In this document: positions 7,901 through 14,440 of the stretch, in pieces
Layout of the letters: every line of letters begins with the position of its first letter
Position numbering within the stretch: position 1 is the first letter of the stretch
Origin: SG8-41 sp035574195
GTDB taxonomy: Bacteria; Pseudomonadota; Gammaproteobacteria; Burkholderiales; SG8-41
Direction: 5' to 3'
DNA: 18,368 nucleotides
Assembly (NCBI GenBank): GCA_035574195.1
Contig: DATLZE010000025.1
Location: 1 to 18,368 of the forward strand
Notes under the pieces: generated by a model
What the model was told of the DNA's origin: nothing
Seen by the model: only the letters and a program-made list of their open reading frames with translations
Databases searched by the model: none
Program-made: the position numbers and the translations under genes

Positions 7901-8060
7901 TGCGGCGATGATCGGCGCCACCTTCATCCTCGACGACCCGATCTTCAACGGGCTCGCCATCTCGCTGGTGTTCGGCATCTTCGTCTCGACGCTGCTCACG
8001 CTGGTGGTGATCCCGGTCCTCTACTATGTCGCTTACCGCAACCGCAAGGAGGTCGCATGA
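4902..8060 (+). CDS. RND-family efflux transporter, AcrB-like inner-membrane pump
   Basis: A 1052-residue protein, the usual size for AcrB-type pumps. It starts with an amphipathic segment and TM1 (SQLTPLAALVALLAGLFAV), followed by the first porter domain (EEEPQIDVTMANVFVPFPGA). The TM4 motif SIGILVDDAIVVVEN carries Asp410 and Asp411, equivalent to the AcrB proton-relay pair. A second porter domain and the C-terminal TM bundle follow. In TM10 the relay lysine of AcrB is replaced by Arg961 (GIIVRNSILLVDF). Both acidic residues and the repeat architecture are intact, so it should be active. The substrate cannot be read from sequence. It overlaps the next gene by ATGA (8057-8060). Confidence 0.92.
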   Translation: MGISGRIARFFQDSQLTPLAALVALLAGLFAVAITPREEEPQIDVTMANVFVPFPGASARDVEALVAIPAEQVLTQMSGVEHVYSVSRPGMAVLTVQFKVGVPRTEAVVRLHETIAANRDWVSPELGILDPIIKPKGIDDVPVVALTLWCEDPGCGAYDLERVAHAAEAEFKRVPGTREVQTLGGPGRAVRVLLDADRLAAHGVSVLEVRNALQLGNVALPAGRLVRGNREIVVETGNYLESAADVKSLVVGAQDGRPVTIADIAEVVDGPVEPSRYVWTGTARGEHPAVTLQITKKPGENAVEIARRVKARLAELRGTVIPADVNVTVTRDYGATANEKARQLIAKLVLATLSVVVLVLFALGAREALIVGVAVLLTLAATLFASWAWGFTLNRVSLFALIFSIGILVDDAIVVVENIHRRMLAEGKPLAEVIPLAVDEVGGPTILATLTVIAALLPMAFVTGLMGPYMSPIPINASMGMLISLAVAFTVTPWLALKLLAHAPHKPPRAAWSERFFPRLLAPLVDSARARRRLAAGVLAAIGASIGLAGVQLVILKMLPFDNKSEFQVVVDMPAGTPVEITAAVLHEMGAHLASVPEVTDYQAYAGLSAPINFNGLVRQYYLRNASEMGDLQVNLLPKDRRRRQSHEIAQAVRPALEEIAARWDAKVKVVEVPPGPPVLSPIVAEVYGPDEAGRVRVAKKVREAFAATPGVVAVDDSVEDAAPRIQLKVDQAKAALAGITRRDVVEAMRIGLAGADVTPIHDGTSKYEVPVRVTLPAERRGELAEFLKLTIRAPNGALVPLAELVHPVENARERPLHRKDLLPVVYVVGDQAGRVDSPLYGMFAVRAKIAGMPLEEGGRLGEYFIRQPSDPYREYAVKWDGEWQVTYETFRDMGLAYAVGLVLIYLLVVAQFRSYLVPLIIMAPIPLTVIGVMPGHALLGANFTATSMIGMIALAGIIVRNSILLVDFVNLKVAEGLPFRDAILASAAARAKPIALTAAAAMIGATFILDDPIFNGLAISLVFGIFVSTLLTLVVIPVLYYVAYRNRKEVA

Positions 8061-8464
8061 GCTCGTATGGATTCTCCGTACGCGTCGCGCTGCCGTTCGA
8101 CGAGGCCGTGGCGCGGGTCACCGAGGCGCTCAAGGCCGAGGGCTTCGGCGTGCTCACCGACATCGACGTGAAGGCGACGATGAAGGCGAAGCTCGGCGTC
8201 GAGTACCGGCCCTACCGCATCCTCGGCGCCTGCAACCCGCCGCTCGCGCACCGCGCGCTCGGCGCCGAGCCCGACATCGGCTTGCTGCTGCCCTGCAACG
8301 TCGTGGTGCGCGAGGAAGCCGACGGGAGCGTGGACGTGTCTTTCATGGATCCGGCGGTCATGGTGAAGCTCGCCGACAGCCCGCAGCTGCGGACGATCGC
8401 CGCCGAGGCGCGCGCCCGGCTGGAGCGCGCGCGCGATGCCCTCGCTACGGGTCCGGCCGCCTGA
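8057..8464 (+). CDS. DUF302 domain protein
   Basis: A 135-residue protein with no signal peptide or membrane segment. It shows the DUF302 pattern: an N-terminal beta strand and FDEAVARVTEALKAEGFGVLTDIDVKAT, the ILGACNPPLAHRAL segment, LLPCNVVV, and a C-terminal MDPAVM motif. Cys59 and Cys80 lie in the conserved CNPP and LPC motifs. DUF302 function is unknown; the domain often appears beside sulfur-oxidation and heavy-metal genes. ATG at 8057 overlaps the RND stop, so it is translationally coupled and likely the last gene of the operon. A role in binding or sensing the exported compound is only a guess. Confidence 0.87.
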   Translation: MSSYGFSVRVALPFDEAVARVTEALKAEGFGVLTDIDVKATMKAKLGVEYRPYRILGACNPPLAHRALGAEPDIGLLLPCNVVVREEADGSVDVSFMDPAVMVKLADSPQLRTIAAEARARLERARDALATGPAA

Positions 8465-8520
8465 GGCGGAGAGCGACCGGCGCCGGTGTGCGGCGTGGGC
8501 GGTCGCGCCGGTGATCGACT

Positions 8521-8548
8521 GGCAGCATCAGGGTGGCAGCATCAGGGG
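8521..8548. repeat. 14-bp tandem pair at the left border of repeat copy C
   Basis: GGCAGCATCAGGGT (8521-8534) is followed by GGCAGCATCAGGGG (8535-8548), one mismatch, running into the left terminus of the repeat. Confidence 0.7.
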
Positions 8549-8713
8549 GGTCAGAGCTTTACTTTATACTCCTGCCGAGCTCGGAACGGGCAGTGAGGCC
8601 GGGCGCAATGCCCGAGCGCCGCGCAGCACGGGCTCTGTCATCTGGAGGGCGAGAGCGCGCGGGGCGGTCCAGAACGCTCCGGCGGCCACTATATAAACTA
8701 AAGCTCTGACCCC
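8547..8713. repeat. MITE-like interspersed repeat, copy C (complete, 167 bp)
   Basis: Best-preserved copy. The left terminus (8547-8568, GGGGTCAGAGCTTTACTT and TATA) and the right terminus (8692-8713) are 22-bp inverted repeats that match at 21 positions. The interior is GC-rich, matches copies A and B, and contains a small CGGGC-GCAAT-GCCCG hairpin (about 8603-8617). It encodes nothing plausible, so any movement would need a transposase from elsewhere. The GGGGTCAG-type end recalls repeats found with REP-associated tyrosine transposases, a comparison from general knowledge rather than a search. Confidence 0.82.
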
Positions 8714-8742
8714 GCCTCTGCGCGTGACCCCGCCTCTGCGCG
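8707..8742. repeat. Perfect 18-bp tandem pair at the right border of repeat copy C
   Basis: TGACCCCGCCTCTGCGCG occurs twice in succession (8707-8724 and 8725-8742) without mismatch. The first seven bases are the end of the repeat and the other eleven are flanking DNA private to this locus. Confidence 0.8.
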
Positions 8743-8891
8743 TGCTCTCGCAAGGGCACGGTCGTTTTCTGCTTCCGTGGAGAGAGGTCCGACAGCGCCG
8801 AGGCGCTCCGGGAATATCTCCCGGCCGCGGGCTCCGCGGCTGGTGTGAGCGCGAATCGGTTTTCCGCGGCGCCGCCGATCCGCCGCCCGTC

Positions 8892-8920
8892 CTGGCCTTT
8901 TTCGGTGAAAACGCTACACT
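8892..8920 (+). promoter_or_regulatory. Possible promoter of the DapA-family gene
   Basis: TACACT (8915-8920) resembles a -10 box 32 bases before the ATG. The corresponding -35 (CTGGCC, 8892-8897, spacing 17) is poor. The rest of the 238 bases between repeat copy C and the gene holds a short AGCGCC/GGCGCT hairpin near 8797 and nothing else I can name. Confidence 0.3.
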
Positions 8921-8951
8921 CGACACTTCTTGTTCCGTTGAGCGAGGGAGC

Positions 8952-9920
8952 ATGGAGGCGACCTACGCAGGCATCGTCGGAGCGCCGGTCACGCCCTTCG
9001 AGCCCGACGGCTCGGTGGATTACGACACTTTCGCGAAGCAGGTGGATTTTCTGATCGGCTGCGGGGTGCGGGCGCTCGCGCACCCGATGCACATCGGCGA
9101 ATCGCTCAATCTCACCGATGGCGAGCGGCGCGATCTCGCGCGGGCTCTGGTGGAGGCCGCCGCAGGCCGCGTTCCGACCTTCGTTCACGTGTCGCACGCC
9201 GGCACCGGGCTCGCGGCCGATCTCGCGCGCCACGCGACGCGGGCCGGCGCCACCGGGATCGTGCTGATGCCGCCCTATCACTGGCGGCCGGAGCTCGCTG
9301 CGGTGCTCGACCACTTCGCTGCGGTCGCGGCGGCCGGCGGCGGCAGCCTGATCGCCTACAACAATCCGGCGGCGACGGGCGTGGCGCTCTCCGCATCGCT
9401 GCTCGGCGAGATGCTCGACCGTGTTCCCGGGGTGGTGGCGATCAAGGACGCGAGCTTCGACATGGAGGTTTTCACCGATTTCTGCGCGCTGGTCGCGGAG
9501 AAGGGCCGCGACGTGGCGGTCTATACCGGCGTCGAACATCTGCTCACCTCGGTGCCGGTGGGCGGGGCCGGCTGCTTTTCGGCTTTGAGCGAGATCGCCC
9601 CCCGGCTCGTGCAAGAACTCTACCGAGCCTGCGCGCGCGCGGAGGTGGGGAAAGCGCGCGAGCTGCAATACAGGGCGCGGCGGCTGCTCAAGCTCGCCAT
9701 GCACAAGTATCCCGCGACGATCAAGTACGCGATGGCGCTGATGGGGCGGCCGGTGGGCGAAGCGCGCAGGCCGATTGCCCCGCTCACGCAGGAGGAAAAG
9801 GCCCGGGTGCGCTCCGAGCTCGAGGCGCTCGGCGTGCTGCAGGGCGAGCCGCACGGCTGGAGCACCGGCGATCGCCCGAGCGCCGAGGATGCGGCTTTGA
9901 CCGGGGCGCGAGCGCTCTAA
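8952..9920 (+). CDS. DapA-family (dihydrodipicolinate synthase/N-acetylneuraminate lyase superfamily) protein
   Basis: A 322-residue class I aldolase-type TIM barrel. The Schiff-base lysine is Lys165 (VVAIKDAS) and the conserved tyrosine is Tyr136 (YNNPAATG), matching Tyr133 and Lys161 of E. coli DapA. The pyruvate-binding motif that is GTTGE in true DapA reads MHIGES here (residues 46-51), so lysine biosynthesis is unlikely. More probable is an aldolase or dehydratase for a 2-oxo acid derived from another organic acid. ATG at 8952 begins METYAGIVGAPVTPF-like family sequence; longer upstream starts would run through non-conserved DNA and the repeat. It lies 59 bases upstream of a Bug receptor, a common pairing in Burkholderiales catabolic loci. 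Confidence 0.88.
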   Translation: MEATYAGIVGAPVTPFEPDGSVDYDTFAKQVDFLIGCGVRALAHPMHIGESLNLTDGERRDLARALVEAAAGRVPTFVHVSHAGTGLAADLARHATRAGATGIVLMPPYHWRPELAAVLDHFAAVAAAGGGSLIAYNNPAATGVALSASLLGEMLDRVPGVVAIKDASFDMEVFTDFCALVAEKGRDVAVYTGVEHLLTSVPVGGAGCFSALSEIAPRLVQELYRACARAEVGKARELQYRARRLLKLAMHKYPATIKYAMALMGRPVGEARRPIAPLTQEEKARVRSELEALGVLQGEPHGWSTGDRPSAEDAALTGARAL

Positions 9921-9926
9921 TACAAT
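9897..9926 (+). promoter_or_regulatory. Putative promoter of the Bug receptor gene
   Basis: TTGACC (9897-9902), an 18-base spacer and TACAAT (9921-9926), the last directly after the stop codon of the DapA-family gene. The receptor can therefore be transcribed apart from its neighbour. Confidence 0.5.
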
Positions 9927-9979
9927 CGCCGCAGCTCGCGCAGCAACGATCGCCCAACAATCGCCGGGAGGAGCCTTCC

Positions 9980-10960
9980 ATGAAAAGCCTTTTCGCACGG
10001 CGTCGTTTTTTGCTCGCTTGCGGGGCCGCGCTGGGGGCTGCGGCCGGTCCGCGCATCGCCCGCGCGCAGCAGTGGCCGCGGCGGCCGATTCGCGCGATCG
10101 TTCCGTTCTCGGTCGGAAGCTCCATTGACATCATCGCGCGCATCGTGTTGGAACCCCTCGCGGCGCAGCTCGGCCAGCCGATCGTCGTCGAGAACCGGGG
10201 CGGGGCGGGCGGCACCGTCGGCGCCCACCTCGTCGCGCAGGCCGAGCCCGACGGCCACACCTGGCTCATCCACGCTTCGGCCCACACGCTGACGCCCGTC
10301 GTCTACCCGAGGGCGCCTTACAGTACCGAGAAGGACTTCGCGGCCGTCGCCTCGCTCGGCAGCGTTCCCAACGTGATCCTGGTCTCGCCCAAGCGCGGCA
10401 TCCGCACCCTCAAGGAGCTCGCCGCCCTGGGCAAGAAAGGGCAAGTGAGCTTCTCCTCCGCCGGGATGGGTAGCGCGAGCCACTGGGCGGCGGAGCGCTT
10501 TCGCCTGAGCGCGGGGTTCGACGCGCTGCACGTGCCGTTCAAGGGCGGCCCGGAGGCCTTGATCGAGGTGGTGACCGGGCGGGTGGATTTCGTCTCTCCC
10601 GGGCTCTCGGTGGCGCTGCCGTTCGTGCGCGACGGCAGGCTCCTGCCGCTCGCGGTGAGCACGCCGAAGCGTTCCTCGGCACTGCCCGACGTTCCGACGA
10701 CGCTCGAAGCCGGCTTCCCCGATTCCGACTACACGTTCTGGAACGCGGTATTCGTGCCCGTGAAGACGCCGCGCGCGATCGTCGAGCGGCTGCACCGCGA
10801 GCTGCAGCAGGCGCTCGCCTTGCCGCAGGTCAAGGAAAAGCTGGCGGTGCAGGGCATCGAGCCGATGCCCTTGAGCCCCGCCGAGTTCGACGCTCTGGTG
10901 CGCAAGGAGATCGCGACCAACCTGGCGGTCGCCAAGGCGGCGAAACTCGCGTTCAACTGA
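9980..10960 (+). CDS. Bug/TctC-family tripartite tricarboxylate transporter substrate-binding protein
   Basis: A 326-residue periplasmic receptor. The N-terminus (ARRRFLLACGAALGAAAG) has a Tat-like twin-arginine motif and a cleavage site near ARA-QQ (after residue 29). The mature part shows the Bug pattern: WPRRPIRAIVPFSVGSSIDIIAR, VVENRGGAGGTVGA, HVPFKGGPEALIEVVTGRVDF and LPDVPTTLEAGFP. Members bind small carboxylates or related compounds, and many are orphans without the TctA/TctB membrane subunits, as here. GGGAGGAG lies just upstream of ATG 9980. Pairing with the DapA-family enzyme suggests that the ligand or its product is an organic acid. Confidence 0.93.
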   Translation: MKSLFARRRFLLACGAALGAAAGPRIARAQQWPRRPIRAIVPFSVGSSIDIIARIVLEPLAAQLGQPIVVENRGGAGGTVGAHLVAQAEPDGHTWLIHASAHTLTPVVYPRAPYSTEKDFAAVASLGSVPNVILVSPKRGIRTLKELAALGKKGQVSFSSAGMGSASHWAAERFRLSAGFDALHVPFKGGPEALIEVVTGRVDFVSPGLSVALPFVRDGRLLPLAVSTPKRSSALPDVPTTLEAGFPDSDYTFWNAVFVPVKTPRAIVERLHRELQQALALPQVKEKLAVQGIEPMPLSPAEFDALVRKEIATNLAVAKAAKLAFN

Positions 10961-10975
10961 TGCCGCGAACGAGAG

Positions 10976-10995
10976 TCCCGATCCCTTTTTCGGGA
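10976..10995. terminator. Weak stem-loop between convergent genes
   Basis: TCCCGA (10976-10981), an 8-base loop and TCGGGA (10990-10995) lie in the 39-base gap between the convergent Bug gene and the racemase-superfamily gene. The T-run is inside the loop rather than after the stem, so termination is only suggested. Confidence 0.3.
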
Positions 10996-10999
10996 GCGC

Positions 11000-11746
11000 T
11001 CACAGGCCCGCGAAGAGCTTTCCCCAACGGGGATCGGGACGGCGCTTCAGGCGGGGGCCCGCCGCCCGCAGCGCGGCCCAGGTCGTCGAGAGGATGTTGA
11101 GCAGCACCGGGCGGCCCGACTCCGCCTCGAGCCGTGGCGCGGCGTAGATCGCGAACCAGAGCCCGCCCGGCATGAGGAGTGCCTGCGCCGCCGGCGCCGC
11201 GGCGAAGGCCTCCCGCCCGAGCGCGAGCGCAAGCTCGTGATCGTCCTCCGGGCGCGCCGCCTTGTTCTGCTCGAGCGTGCGCGCGCGCGAGCGGCAGGCG
11301 AGCACTTCGACGCCGGCCTCTTGCAGGTAGCGCGCGAGCGCCCGGTTCACGGGCTCGGGCCAGCGCGTGGCGAGCGCGATGCGGGTGGCGCCCAGGTGCT
11401 CGAGCGCGGCGATGTGCGCCTCGAGATCGGTGTCGCAGGCGATTCCCGTCCGCGCCTCGGCCTCGGCGAGGATCGCGCGCATGCGGGCGCGCCCCAGCGC
11501 AGCGGCGAGCGGAACGCCGGAGAGCGCGATGCGGTCCACTTGCTTTTTCGCGAGCAGCTCGAAGCGCTCGCGCATGAGCGCAAGCTGCGCCTCGACCGCG
11601 TCGAGGCTGTAGCCCGCCAGATCGAGGCCGGTCGTGACCAGCATCATGCCCTCGGGGGCGATGCGGTAGAACTGGTAGGCGTCGAGATCGGTGTAGGCAT
11701 GCGGGATGACGTAGCCCAACCGGTACCAGGGACTGACGGCGTTCAT
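11000..11746 (-). CDS. Asp/Glu racemase-superfamily protein (maleate isomerase/arylmalonate decarboxylase-like), catalytic cysteines absent
   Basis: A 248-residue protein resembling the arylmalonate decarboxylase and maleate cis-trans isomerase group: MNAVSPWYRLGYVIPHAYTDLDAYQF, PEGMMLVTTGLDLAGYS, and two Rossmann-like halves. Active members use a Cys in each half (contexts like ACTSG and SCTN). At the matching places this protein reads ALSGVPLA (74-81) and LMPGGLWF (191-198). Its only cysteines are 104 and 151. It may use other chemistry, bind ligand without catalysis, or be a diverged subfamily. GGAGG sits five bases before ATG 11746. It is convergent with the Bug gene. Confidence 0.75.
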   Translation of the reverse strand: MNAVSPWYRLGYVIPHAYTDLDAYQFYRIAPEGMMLVTTGLDLAGYSLDAVEAQLALMRERFELLAKKQVDRIALSGVPLAAALGRARMRAILAEAEARTGIACDTDLEAHIAALEHLGATRIALATRWPEPVNRALARYLQEAGVEVLACRSRARTLEQNKAARPEDDHELALALGREAFAAAPAAQALLMPGGLWFAIYAAPRLEAESGRPVLLNILSTTWAALRAAGPRLKRRPDPRWGKLFAGL

Positions 11747-11821
11747 TTTGCCTCCGTGTTCTTCGCGGCCCGGGCCGCCGGGGGATTGACGCGGCCCGCG
11801 TTCATCGGCGCTTGACGAGGG

Positions 11822-13006
11822 TCATTGTCTTCGCTCCGCGCCCACGGCGGCGGGGGCTTTGCCGCGCCGCAGGCTGCCCGCAACGAGCCGGTACTCGAGC
11901 AGCCGGCACTCGAGCGCGCCATTGTAGAGCGGCGTGCGGCGCGAGGCCTTGAGGCCGATTCGCTTCGGCAGCTCGAAATCGGCCGTGAGGATGTAGGCGG
12001 TCCAGCCAGCGAAGCGCCGCTTGAGCGCGTCGCCGAGCTTCGGGTAGAAGGCGGCGAGCGCGGCCTTCTCGGCGAGCCGCTCGCCGTACGGCGGATTCAT
12101 GACGAGCACGCCGGGCTCGGCGCAGGGGGGAGCCGCCTCGAGCGCGTCCGCCTGTCCGAGCCGCACCGCGCCCTCGATCCCGGCCGAGGACAGGTTCTCG
12201 CGCGCGGCCGCGAGCGCCCTCGCGGAGCGGTCGCTCCCATGGATGGGAAGCGTGCGCACCGGCATGCAGCGCGCGCGCGCTGCCTCGCGCAGCGCCCGCC
12301 ACCGCTGCGCGTCGTAGCCCGCGAGCTTCTCGAACCCGAAGGAGCGGTTCAACCCCGGGGCGATGTCGAGCGCCATCATCGCTGCCTCCACCAGAAAAGT
12401 TCCGCTGCCGCACATCGGATCGAACAGCGGCGTGGGGGGCGCCCACCCTGCAAGCTTGAGTATTCCCGCCGCGAGATTCTCCCTCAGCGGCGCCTCGCCG
12501 GCAGCGATGCGCCATCCGCGCTTGAACAGCGCCTCGCCCGAGGTGTCGAGGTAGAAGGTCGCTTCATCCCGCGTCAGGAACACGTGGATGCGCACATCCG
12601 GCGACTGCGTGTCGACGTCGGGCCGCGCGCCGCGCGCGGCGCGGAAGGCGTCGCATACCGCGTCCTTCACGCGCAGCGTGACGAAATCGAGGCTCTTCAC
12701 CGGCGAGCGGATCGCCGCGACGTTGACGCGGATCGTGCGGCGCAGGTCGAAGAGCCGCGGCCAGTCGAGAGCGCGCGCCGCGTCGTGCACGTCGTGCTCG
12801 TCGCGGTAGCGCGCGCCGCCCACCCGCCACAGCACCCGGCTCGCGACGCGGCTCTCGAGGTTGACGGCGTAGCACAGCGCGGGCTCGCCCGCGAACGCCG
12901 CACCGCCTTCGACCGGCTCGACCTGCCGCGCGCCGAGCGCCGCGAGCTCGCCGGCGAGTACCCGCTCGAGCCCGCGCGGGCAGGTGGCGAAGAAGCGCTC
13001 CTCCAT
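11822..13006 (-). CDS. rlmL: THUMP-domain class I rRNA methyltransferase (RlmL-type, 23S rRNA m2G2445)
   Basis: A 394-residue protein corresponding to the N-terminal RlmL half of E. coli RlmKL; the RlmK half is absent. Residues 1-50 form the ferredoxin-like start (MEERFFATCPRGLERVLAGEL), about 50-155 is the THUMP RNA-binding domain, and the SAM-binding loop is DPMCGSGT (196-203). The catalytic motif NPPY (304-307) is that of N2-guanine and N6-adenine methyltransferases. ATG 13006 starts the conserved sequence, so I prefer it to a TTG further upstream that lies inside the FAH-family gene. I see no clear ribosome site. It lies 82 bases downstream of the FAH-family gene. Confidence 0.88.
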   Translation of the reverse strand: MEERFFATCPRGLERVLAGELAALGARQVEPVEGGAAFAGEPALCYAVNLESRVASRVLWRVGGARYRDEHDVHDAARALDWPRLFDLRRTIRVNVAAIRSPVKSLDFVTLRVKDAVCDAFRAARGARPDVDTQSPDVRIHVFLTRDEATFYLDTSGEALFKRGWRIAAGEAPLRENLAAGILKLAGWAPPTPLFDPMCGSGTFLVEAAMMALDIAPGLNRSFGFEKLAGYDAQRWRALREAARARCMPVRTLPIHGSDRSARALAAARENLSSAGIEGAVRLGQADALEAAPPCAEPGVLVMNPPYGERLAEKAALAAFYPKLGDALKRRFAGWTAYILTADFELPKRIGLKASRRTPLYNGALECRLLEYRLVAGSLRRGKAPAAVGAERRQ

Positions 13007-13088
13007 GGGGCGAGAAGACGGGAGGTCGTGAAATCGGGAGGCGGATGGCCGGGCGCGGCCTCGCTCTCGCGCGCTCTCGCGAACCTTG

Positions 13089-13877
13089 TCAGGCTCTGGC
13101 GCGCCGCACCGGGTTGCGCAGCACGCCAATGTGCTCCTCGATCACCTCGACCACGTCGCCGTCCCCGAGCGCAGGCTCGGTCGCGCCGTCGGTGCCGAGC
13201 CACACCACGTCGCCCGGATAGAGCGTCATGTACTTCGAGATCTGCGCGATGTAGTGCTGCGCCGAGAACAGCATCTTGTCGGTGGTGTACTCGGAGGCGA
13301 GCCTGCCGTTCACCCGGATCGCGATCCTGAGCGCCATCGGATCGAGGCCGGTCGCGATGAACGGCCCCATCGGCTTGAAGGTGTCGCAGTTCTTCGCCCG
13401 CCACAGCGTCCGGTCCTGCTTCTGCCACGCGCGCTCCGAGACGTCGTTGCCGAGCGTGTAGCCGAGCACGCAGGACAGTGCCTCGGCCTCGGAGAGGTTC
13501 TTCGCCTTTTTTCCGATCACCGCGACGAGCTCCCCCTCGAATTCCACCGGGCCGGGGGAGTCCGCGGGAATGACGATCGCCTCGCCGGTCGCCACGAGCG
13601 CGTTCGCCGAGCGGTAGCCGATGTCGGCCTTCTCGGGAGGCTTGCGGTTGCCGCCGGTGCGCCGGTTGGCCCACTCGATGTGGGCGGCGTAGTTGAGCCC
13701 GGCGCAGTAGAAGTTCTGCGGGATGCAAGGCACGAGGGTCTTGAGCGCGGAGAGCGCGTGCCTGCGGGAAGTGGGGCGGTGGCGCTCGAAGATCGAGCCT
13801 TCGATCTCGGTCACCTCCTCGCCCTCGACGATGCCGAAAAACGTGCGCCCCTGGTGTTCGAAACGACCGTATTTCAT
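13089..13877 (-). CDS. Fumarylacetoacetate hydrolase (FAH)-family protein
   Basis: A 262-residue protein with a short N-terminal domain (MKYGRFEHQGRTFFGIVEGE) followed by the FAH fold. The divalent-metal ligands appear as the pair Glu114/Glu116 (VEFEGELVAVIGK) and Asp145 (GYTLGNDVSER), in the usual E-x-E-x28-D spacing, and GLNYAAHIEW is typical of the family. Members hydrolyse, isomerise or decarboxylate 2-oxo acids such as hydroxyhepta- or hydroxyhexadienedioates in aromatic catabolism. The exact substrate is unclear. ATG 13877 has GGAGGGA close upstream. The open frame extends further but loses family similarity. Confidence 0.9.
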   Translation of the reverse strand: MKYGRFEHQGRTFFGIVEGEEVTEIEGSIFERHRPTSRRHALSALKTLVPCIPQNFYCAGLNYAAHIEWANRRTGGNRKPPEKADIGYRSANALVATGEAIVIPADSPGPVEFEGELVAVIGKKAKNLSEAEALSCVLGYTLGNDVSERAWQKQDRTLWRAKNCDTFKPMGPFIATGLDPMALRIAIRVNGRLASEYTTDKMLFSAQHYIAQISKYMTLYPGDVVWLGTDGATEPALGDGDVVEVIEEHIGVLRNPVRRARA

Positions 13878-13989
13878 GCTTCCCTCCTGGTATGAATGGA
13901 AAAGGGGAAATGGGCAATGCGAAGGAGCCCCGCCTCGGGCCCGGGCTGGTGCGGCCTGCGAGCGCGGGCCGGCGCGCTTCTCCGATCTC

Positions 13990-14406
13990 CTATTTTCCGT
14001 TTTCCATCCCCCGCTCGCCCGGCGAGGCGAGCGGCGCCACGACCTCGATCTCGACGCGCGCCCGCCCGTTGCGGTGGCGGCCGGCTTCCACGATCCGGGC
14101 CTGCAGCGCCACGCCCCGATCGAGCTGGCGCGCGACCGCCGCGTTGTCGCGCCGCGGCAGGTAGCCGAGCATCGCGCCGCGCCACTCGACGCGAATCGCG
14201 CCCGCATCATACGGATTGTCCGGTTCGCGCGCGAGCTCGAGCCGCTCTCCAGGCTTCAACTGCGGCCAGAGCCGCGGCGCCTCGTAGTAGCGCAGCCCGG
14301 CGAGCGGCGAGCGCTGCACGACGATGAGGGCCTCCGCCGCGCGCAGGGGCGGCGCGGCGCCGGCCAGGATGGCCAGCAGCAGTGCGAGTCTTGTTTCAGG
14401 GCTCAT
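13990..14406 (-). CDS. HIRAN-domain protein with signal peptide
   Basis: A 138-residue protein. Residues 1-24 look like a Sec signal peptide (MSPETRLALLLAILAGAAPP, cleavage near LRA-AE). Residues 30-105 match the HIRAN fold: SPLAGLRYYEAPRLW, LAREPDNPYDAGAIRV, and MLGYLPRRDNAAVARQLDRG. HIRAN domains usually bind DNA 3' ends or damaged DNA within helicases and nucleases, so an exported solo version is unusual in role. ATG 14406 was chosen because it begins the signal peptide; an upstream start would overlap hemJ. The gene begins 34 bases downstream of hemJ, and the poor ribosome site suggests coupling. Confidence 0.8.
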   Translation of the reverse strand: MSPETRLALLLAILAGAAPPLRAAEALIVVQRSPLAGLRYYEAPRLWPQLKPGERLELAREPDNPYDAGAIRVEWRGAMLGYLPRRDNAAVARQLDRGVALQARIVEAGRHRNGRARVEIEVVAPLASPGERGMENGK

Positions 14407-14440
14407 GCAAGGGTTACCGGCGCAGGTGCCGGTAGAGCTC

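Noticed and set aside
3852..8060. 1402-residue open frame joining the adaptor region to the RND pump
   Set aside because: The first 350 codons are an Arg/Ala-rich out-of-frame reading of the adaptor gene. Only the part from 4902 matches RND proteins.
5348..8464. 1038-residue open frame ending in the DUF302 protein
   Set aside because: All but the last 135 codons are an out-of-frame reading of the RND gene; the real start is ATG 8057.
8559..9998. 479-residue minus-strand open frame
   Set aside because: Antisense to the DapA-family gene and running into the repeat. Low-complexity composition and no recognisable domain.
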